From Chrysomallon squamiferum (lineage: Eukaryota > Mollusca > Gastropoda > Neomphalida > Peltospiridae), in assembly GCA_012295275.1 (NCBI GenBank), contig CM022667.1:17285245-17335244 (forward strand): DNA of 50,000 nt. Direction: 5' to 3'. The notes beneath the pieces are model-generated. The model searched no databases, was not told the origin of the DNA, and saw nothing but the letters and a program-made list of their open reading frames with translations. The position numbers and the translations under genes are program-made. Below are positions 44,755 through 50,000 of the stretch, piece by piece. Positions within the stretch are counted from its first letter, which is position 1, and each line of letters starts with the position of its first letter.

Positions 44755-45000
44755 CAATGCCTCGTTCACTTAACCACACCTGCTATTCACACCGGGCCGT
44801 CTCATACCATTAGTATCTTATGACGTCAGTTAAATACACGCTATTACGTAAGCCGGTTATCCCAGCGCTAACTTCGCTCCTTTTAATTGTCGCAGCAAAT
44901 GGAAAACATCTTGATAACAGTGATAGACTGTGAGCGGTGATGAGAGGGGTTAGATAAGAGTTAGGAGAGAAACCCCACAAAACTCACAGGTTAAACACAT
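44755..45000. promoter_or_regulatory. Candidate cis-regulatory island with CRE and TTACGTAA
   Basis: TGACGTCA at 44821-44828 and TTACGTAA at 44844-44851, plus AGATAAG (GATA-type) near 44952. Unique, GC-richer than surroundings, no significant open frame. Confidence 0.4.
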
Positions 45001-45225
45001 GAATGACATTTTGCAAATGTCTTTCTTGTTACTCTGTGAAATTTATTGTAATATAAAAAATAATTGGTCCTAATATTGTTTTATCCTGGATGTAGTAAAT
45101 GATTAAAATTAATGGGCTAATTAACTATGTACATGATATTTTATTTTATTATTTTATTTCAACTCATTTATAAATGTATGTATACATACGTACATTTTAT
45201 ATCATATGCATTCACACATATAATC
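45001..45225. other. AT-rich spacer, no gene seen
   Basis: Nothing recognised. Confidence 0.45.
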
Positions 45226-45227
45226 CT

Positions 45228-45358
45228 GTTATTATTATTATCATTATTATTATTTATTATGATTGTTACTTTTGTTGTTGTTATTGTTATTATTATTACT
45301 ATTATTTTAATTCATTTTATTATTATGGTGGTGTTATCATCATAATTATTATCATTTA
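45228..45358. repeat. Degenerate (ATT)n / (GTT)n array
   Basis: Interrupted ATT, GTT and ATC units; frames encoding poly-Ile or poly-Tyr are artefacts. Confidence 0.9.
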
Positions 45359-45945
45359 GATAGCGTCGTTGTTTATATATAAAAATGGATGTAATTATTA
45401 TACACATACAAACAAATAAACAAACATTCAGTTTTAATCTGCACCTACTGAAATTTTATCTTTCTCTTTTTATCTTTCTCTTTTTATTTCATCTTAACAT
45501 TACAAACTACTGGATTAGACCAGAGACTTTACAAATAATGAAATCATGTATGTGTATGTTACATGTGTTGTTACAGGGAGTTTCTACTCGGTACTAACTG
45601 TTGTATGCAAAATCATTATTGTTTGCATTCTTCTGTTTCTGTAAGAAATCCTCTAACTCACAAATGCTAACACTAGGTACAGCAGACCACGCAGATAGCT
45701 GGACTGAAAGCCAAACATAAAAGTGTTTAAGTGTTTTGTGAATGTAAGCATATTTCAGATTAATGATCCATTTATTTGTCTGTCCATATCTAATAAAAAG
45801 TATTAATATAAAAAGTTCTAAAATTTCATAATGTACAGACTATGATAATGAATTCATGACAATGTCAAAAATGCGGATTTATATATATATGTGCTTATGT
45901 ATGTGTGTGCGTGTTATATATATATATATATACATCAATTTCTCT
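45359..45945. other. AT-rich spacer, no gene seen
   Basis: TTTTTATCTTTCTC is duplicated in tandem near 45456-45485; TA tracts at 45880-45888 and 45915-45932. No gene recognised. Confidence 0.5.
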
Positions 45946-45949
45946 TTTC

Positions 45950-46480
45950 TTACAGTATTTTGTCTACCCATGTTTAAACTACAGGTTGGTGTAAATTCCC
46001 GTCAGTCTGTAATTTCCCATACTAACTGGTTTAGCCACACTGGTTTGTGAAAACGCCCATCAATCTGTACAAGTTCAGATATTACTTTCCATACCTGATT
46101 CATCATCAGTGTCTACCGCCTCGCAGTAAATGACTCGGCTAATGACCCTGCCGTAAATCAAGTAATGAGCCCGCCGAGGTGGTACTTTTCAGCGCGGATG
46201 TTTCTCATTCGCCGTTGTTCACGGGCAGAATTAATGGCCGTGCCTGGACGCGAGTAGCATTTGACGCCGCTGACGTTCGCGGAAAACGTGTCTTCGGTCA
46301 TGGGCACCATTAGTAGGCCTTTGTTTATTTGTCCAATAAACTGGAAGGAGACTTAAGTAAACAGTTTTACGGTTTTCCCATCTCCAGATTAATGTATCCG
46401 TGATTGAGTTGGGAAAATCAGTCAACACTGAAATCTTTATCTTCCGAATCAGTTTAACCCTTTAAGGTCTATTCTCTTTG
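45950..46480. promoter_or_regulatory. Candidate conserved non-coding island
   Basis: GC-rich, unique, without a meaningful open frame. CCGCC/GCGG words and TAAT cores alternate: AGAATTAATGG near 46227, GACGCCGCTGACG near 46264, CCTTTGTTTATTTG near 46318 (forkhead or SOX-like), and AGATTAATG near 46386. A related phrase, TAAATTCCCGTCAGTCTGTAA near 45990, is echoed by CGCCCATCAATCTGTAC near 46055. Enhancer status is inference. Confidence 0.4.
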
Positions 46481-46799
46481 ACGTACGTGCAAGGGATTTG
46501 CTGTTGATCTTTCGACTATTTCACATTGTGGGAACGGCTTAGATGAAATGCTGTTCTTTTCAAAAGTTTATGTTAATACGCGTTATGTTTTAATTTACCG
46601 GAATGGAAGTGAGAGGCATGTAACGTGTAGATGCAACATATTTATAAATAAATAAATTTATACGTGCATTTCAGCATGTATATTCTTCAACATACGTAAA
46701 TATATACAGGATAATGTTTACATCATCATGATTATCACTTGTTTACTTACGTCATTCGAAAGTGTTGGTGGTGTTTTTCGTCTTTTGGGGTTGTTTTTT

Positions 46800-46913
46800 T
46801 GTGTGTGTGTATATTTTTTTATTATTATTATTATTATTATTTCCTTCTACTTAATTTACTATGTTATTCTTCTTCAGTTATTGGTGTTTTGATTGTTGTT
46901 GTTATCATCATTA

Positions 46914-46975
<62 letters not shown>

Positions 46976-46978
46976 TAA
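46800..46978. repeat. (GT)n, (ATT)n compound tracts
   Basis: Short GT run, then ATT units at 46820-46842, unique T-rich spacer, GTT units, then about 20 ATT units at 46912-46972. Confidence 0.95.
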
Positions 46979-47181
46979 ATTTATACAGTTTCTTATTCCT
47001 GTAAGGCCATCTTACTTACTTTTAAATGAAACAACTGAAATATTTGTTTTTATGTCTATACACCTTTCTGACATCATTAATGAAAAACATGAATAACAAT
47101 AGAAATCTTGTCTTAATAAAAACAAGTATGGGAAAAAAAGTTACTCTTAAAAATTAAATAATAATAATAATAAAAATTAGA

Positions 47182-47186
<5 letters not shown>

Positions 47187-47232
<46 letters not shown>

Positions 47233-47251
47233 CAGCAGTAGTAGTAGTAGC
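47187..47251. repeat. (GTA)n microsatellite
   Basis: About 21 units, with two GCA interruptions. Confidence 0.97.
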
Positions 47252-47625
47252 AAAGACTGCATTAAAATTAGCGAAAATCAAATTAAAACAATAAATGAGA
47301 AAAAAAAATAATAATCCATTTAGTTATAAAATATAACTAAAATAAATCAAAATATTAAAATAAAGAAAATAATTGATTTTAATTAATAAATTACAATAAT
47401 AAATAAATAAATAAATAAATACTATAAACAAAGAAATAAATAAATACTATAAACAAATTTTAAAACGTATAAAACTTGATCACATTACAAAATATCTCAT
47501 TACAGAAACTGTAAATAGCACACATACTTGCATTATCCAGTGAATATAATATTGCAAATATTTTTAAAAACAAAACAAAACAAAATTTACAACACTTTTC
47601 CACAAAGAAAGGATTAAAATCTGTT
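47252..47625. other. AT-rich DNA with a local duplication
   Basis: AAATAAATACTATAAACAAA occurs at about 47411 and again at about 47437, a short tandem duplication. No gene seen. Confidence 0.6.
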
Positions 47626-47627
47626 AG

Positions 47628-47629
<2 letters not shown>

Positions 47630-47665
<36 letters not shown>

Positions 47666-47910
47666 AAATAAATAAATCCTGAGGAAAATTAAAAAAAAAA
47701 ATCTTTTAAAAATGAAAGTAAAGGGAAAAAAATATTTAAATATAAAAGCAGATGCATAAAAAATAATAATAATAATGTAGTAAGCGCAAAAACAAAATAA
47801 TATGATTAAAAACAACAAAATAAAAACAAAGAAAAGAAAGAAATATAAAATAAAATAGCAAAAACAACAAGAAAATTCAAAAAAAAAAAAAAAAAAAAAA
47901 AAATTAAAAA
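47630..47910. repeat. A-rich low-complexity block
   Basis: Poly-A at 47632-47658 and 47879-47902 with A-rich intervening sequence; the Phe-rich minus frame is an artefact. Confidence 0.95.
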
Positions 47911-47999
47911 AATGAAGAAATAAACAAGACAAGAAAAGAGAAAAAATATACAAGCTGTAAAAATCGTTCAAATTTCTTTAAATTAAGCAAACTGAGACA

Positions 48000-48235
48000 C
48001 GTAATAAAAGTTCAGGGCAAGAGAATTTGACTTCGGCGTATCAGCAACACGGCTAATTCCGTGTCGGGATGGGAGGCTAATTTCAGCTGACTTAGTGTCA
48101 GGTTTTACAACGCTGAGGCGTGAAGTCGCTGACACTTCGTGGAGTATTTCAATTTATCCCGTTCTCCGTTCCACGTCTTCTCAGACCAGCTCGTGCAAAG
48201 CGTGCGAAGCGTGGAGTGGGGGTCCTTTTAGAAAA
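48000..48235. promoter_or_regulatory. Candidate conserved non-coding island
   Basis: Unique and GC-richer. CGGCTAATTCCG near 48050 and GAGGCTAATTTCAGCTGA near 48072 repeat a GGCTAATT core 22 bases apart, and CAGCTGA, TGACACTTCG and GTGCGAAGCG follow. No open frame. Homeodomain or GATA-like regulation is a guess. Confidence 0.35.
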
Positions 48236-48267
48236 ATAACTTTTATATATATATTTTAACTCTTCAT

Positions 48268-48353
48268 TTATAAAATTATTATTATTATTATTTTAATTAT
48301 TTTAATTATTTTATTATTACTATTACTATTATTATTATTATTATTATTATTAC

Positions 48354-48393
<40 letters not shown>

Positions 48394-48396
48394 GCT
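48268..48396. repeat. (ATT)n microsatellite with ACT interruptions
   Basis: Several ATT blocks totalling about 35 units, broken by TTAATTATTTT and ACT. Confidence 0.97.
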
Positions 48397-48914
48397 TTAT
48401 TATAATTTAAGTCTTATAGCTTTTATTTTATTTTATTTTATTTTTTCTTAATTTATAAAATTATTATTATTATTTTACGTTCATTTGTTTTTATCTTTCT
48501 TTACTTTTTAAAAATTTTATACAAAGATAAATATTTCATTTCATAAAACATACATCATGTTTTTGTTTAGGGAAGTAAGCAATACGTTCTTACTTATGAA
48601 AATGGATGAATATTTTATATTAAGATTGCTATATAGTAATGTATTACTCATTTTAAGGTAAATATTTTATGTTGAAAATATATAAAAATATTTAATAATA
48701 AAAAGTCAGAAAATAAACTTTAGTTTAAAGGGAAACTGTTTTATATTCTGAGGGTGTTTTGAAATATATACTTTAGTTAAAAGTGTAAATATATTGCGTT
48801 TTTAGAGTCTTTTGTAATTTTTTGTTTACAAGAGTAAAACTTTATTTACCAGCATGAGAAATAACATTTTAATTTAAAAGTTAATATTTTAGAATGAAAA
48901 CAGAAATTGTTTTC
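48397..48914. other. AT-rich spacer, no gene seen
   Basis: TTTTA units at 48424-48443; otherwise nothing. Confidence 0.45.
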
Positions 48915-49078
48915 ATTTTCATTTTATTACATTACATTACATTGCATTATATTATATTGCATTACAATTTATTATATTGTCTTATTCGTTAAACTATCTC
49001 ACATTATAATATATTATATTTATTATAACTGCATTATATTATGTTGTATATTACATTACATTACATACATTACTTTAT
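48915..49078. repeat. Degenerate (ATTAC)n / (ATTAT)n array
   Basis: ATTAC, ATTGC and ATTAT units recur over about 160 bases with growing decay, typical of an ageing pentanucleotide satellite. Confidence 0.8.
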
Positions 49079-49500
49079 AGAACATTTATTTTATGAGTAA
49101 CAAATATATATATTTTACGCTCGTGAAGAAAACATTTTGCTTTTTGAAGAATGTATAAAACTGTATTTCATAAAGCTATCTCTTGAACCGTGAAGTATTT
49201 ATACATACTAACAGTCCGCGGTGGCAGTGACAGTATAAAATAATAAGAAAATATTCATATATAGACAGATTGTTAAAAAATAATAATAATAATAAAATCA
49301 AAATAAAAAGATTAAATAACCATATAAACAGTTTTTTCTAATCTGGCATCAACATAATAAAACATTCGTTTTGTGGTTACATTACAGAAATGATTTCGTT
49401 AAAGACAAATTTTCGAAACAGTGAATGTTCCACCAAAAACAGTAAACAAATAAAAATGTCAAGATCTCTACACAATCTATACAAAACGAAGAGAACTATT
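49079..49500. other. AT-rich spacer, no gene seen
   Basis: Nothing recognised. Confidence 0.45.
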
Positions 49501-49502
49501 GC

Positions 49503-49558
49503 TGTTATTATTATTATTATTATTATTTATTATTTATTTGTTTATTTATTTATTTATA
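49503..49558. repeat. (ATT)n and (TTTA)n tract
   Basis: Seven ATT units followed by TTTA-type units. Confidence 0.9.
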
Positions 49559-49697
49559 AACTTTTCCCAGTTAAATATAAAATTAATACTTTATTTTATT
49601 AAGTGAAAATATTTTATTTTGTTCAGAGTTATTATTTCAATTCACAGAGCATTTTGGTCTACAGAAAATATAAGTTTATAAAGAAACACTACAAATT

Positions 49698-49699
<2 letters not shown>

Positions 49700-49741
<42 letters not shown>
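49700..49741. repeat. (TA)n microsatellite
   Basis: About 20 uninterrupted TA units. Confidence 0.97.
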
Positions 49742-49744
<3 letters not shown>

Positions 49745-49959
49745 CAAGCATGTTTGAATATCATTTCTACTGTCAGTCAATTTCAGACAAGGGAAATATG
49801 AAGAAATAACTCGTATAAAACAGTTATTGGCTACGTGAACTATAAAAGATATGAAATATTGTAAACCATTCGATAAATTTTGTCAGTAACAGAATTCATG
49901 TTTTGTAGTAATTGAACATTGTCTTTTTGAGAAAGTGAAATTTTTTTTTATACTAATAA

Positions 49960-49978
49960 GTGTGTGTGTGTGTGTGTT
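49960..49978. repeat. (GT)n microsatellite
   Basis: About nine GT units at the window end. Confidence 0.9.
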
Positions 49979-50000
49979 TTATTATATTTAATTTCAGTGA

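Noticed and set aside
47624-47971. 115-codon Phe/Leu-rich frame resembling a membrane protein
   Set aside because: Arises from poly-A and A-rich DNA read on the minus strand.

Overview
The window looks like an intergenic or intronic stretch of a lophotrochozoan nuclear genome, most probably a gastropod mollusc. The evidence is: no intact gene, very AT-rich DNA, dense microsatellites (AAT/ATT, CT/GA, GT/CA, TA, GATA and homopolymers), decayed jockey-type non-LTR retrotransposons of a kind I associate with molluscs, and a short dispersed repeat end (TTTAACGACACCCCA) that I also associate with gastropods. The taxonomic call rests on recall of families, not on a search.

Layout. Bases 1-4062 hold at least three plus-strand fragments of one jockey-like family: copy A (ORF2 endonuclease start, cut by the window edge), copy B (middle of ORF1) and copy C (most of ORF1 with two zinc knuckles, followed by the ORF2 endonuclease). 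All are broken by stops and frameshifts. Copy A carries a nested small insertion. A fourth, internally deleted fragment (copy D) lies on the minus strand at about 8.33-9.03 kb. A 91-bp direct repeat brackets 4.15-5.72 kb. Between 12.6 and 15.3 kb there are three copies of an unfamiliar MITE-like element containing a 15-bp minisatellite. At 18.34-18.53 kb there is a 187-bp near-perfect palindrome whose loop is an AAT/ATT microsatellite.

From about 13 kb onward the simple-repeat background is interrupted by unique, relatively GC-rich islands of 150-700 bp: 13.2-13.7, 19.1-19.7, 20.5-20.9, 23.0-23.5, 24.9-25.1, 27.5-27.9, 28.4-28.9, 31.1-31.7, 33.8-34.6, 37.1-37.25, 38.2-38.5, 39.2-39.8, 42.75-42.95, 43.5-43.7, 44.75-45.0, 46.0-46.5 and 48.0-48.2 kb. 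They are rich in palindromic CACGTG and TGACGTCA sites, with two RFX/X-box-like palindromes and one CRE-ETS-NRF1-like cluster. None contains a protein I recognise. I read them as candidate cis-regulatory elements or non-coding exons, by inference only.

No tRNA, rRNA, CRISPR or bacterial feature was seen, and I could not support any functional protein-coding gene. The only real coding homology is in the dead retrotransposons.
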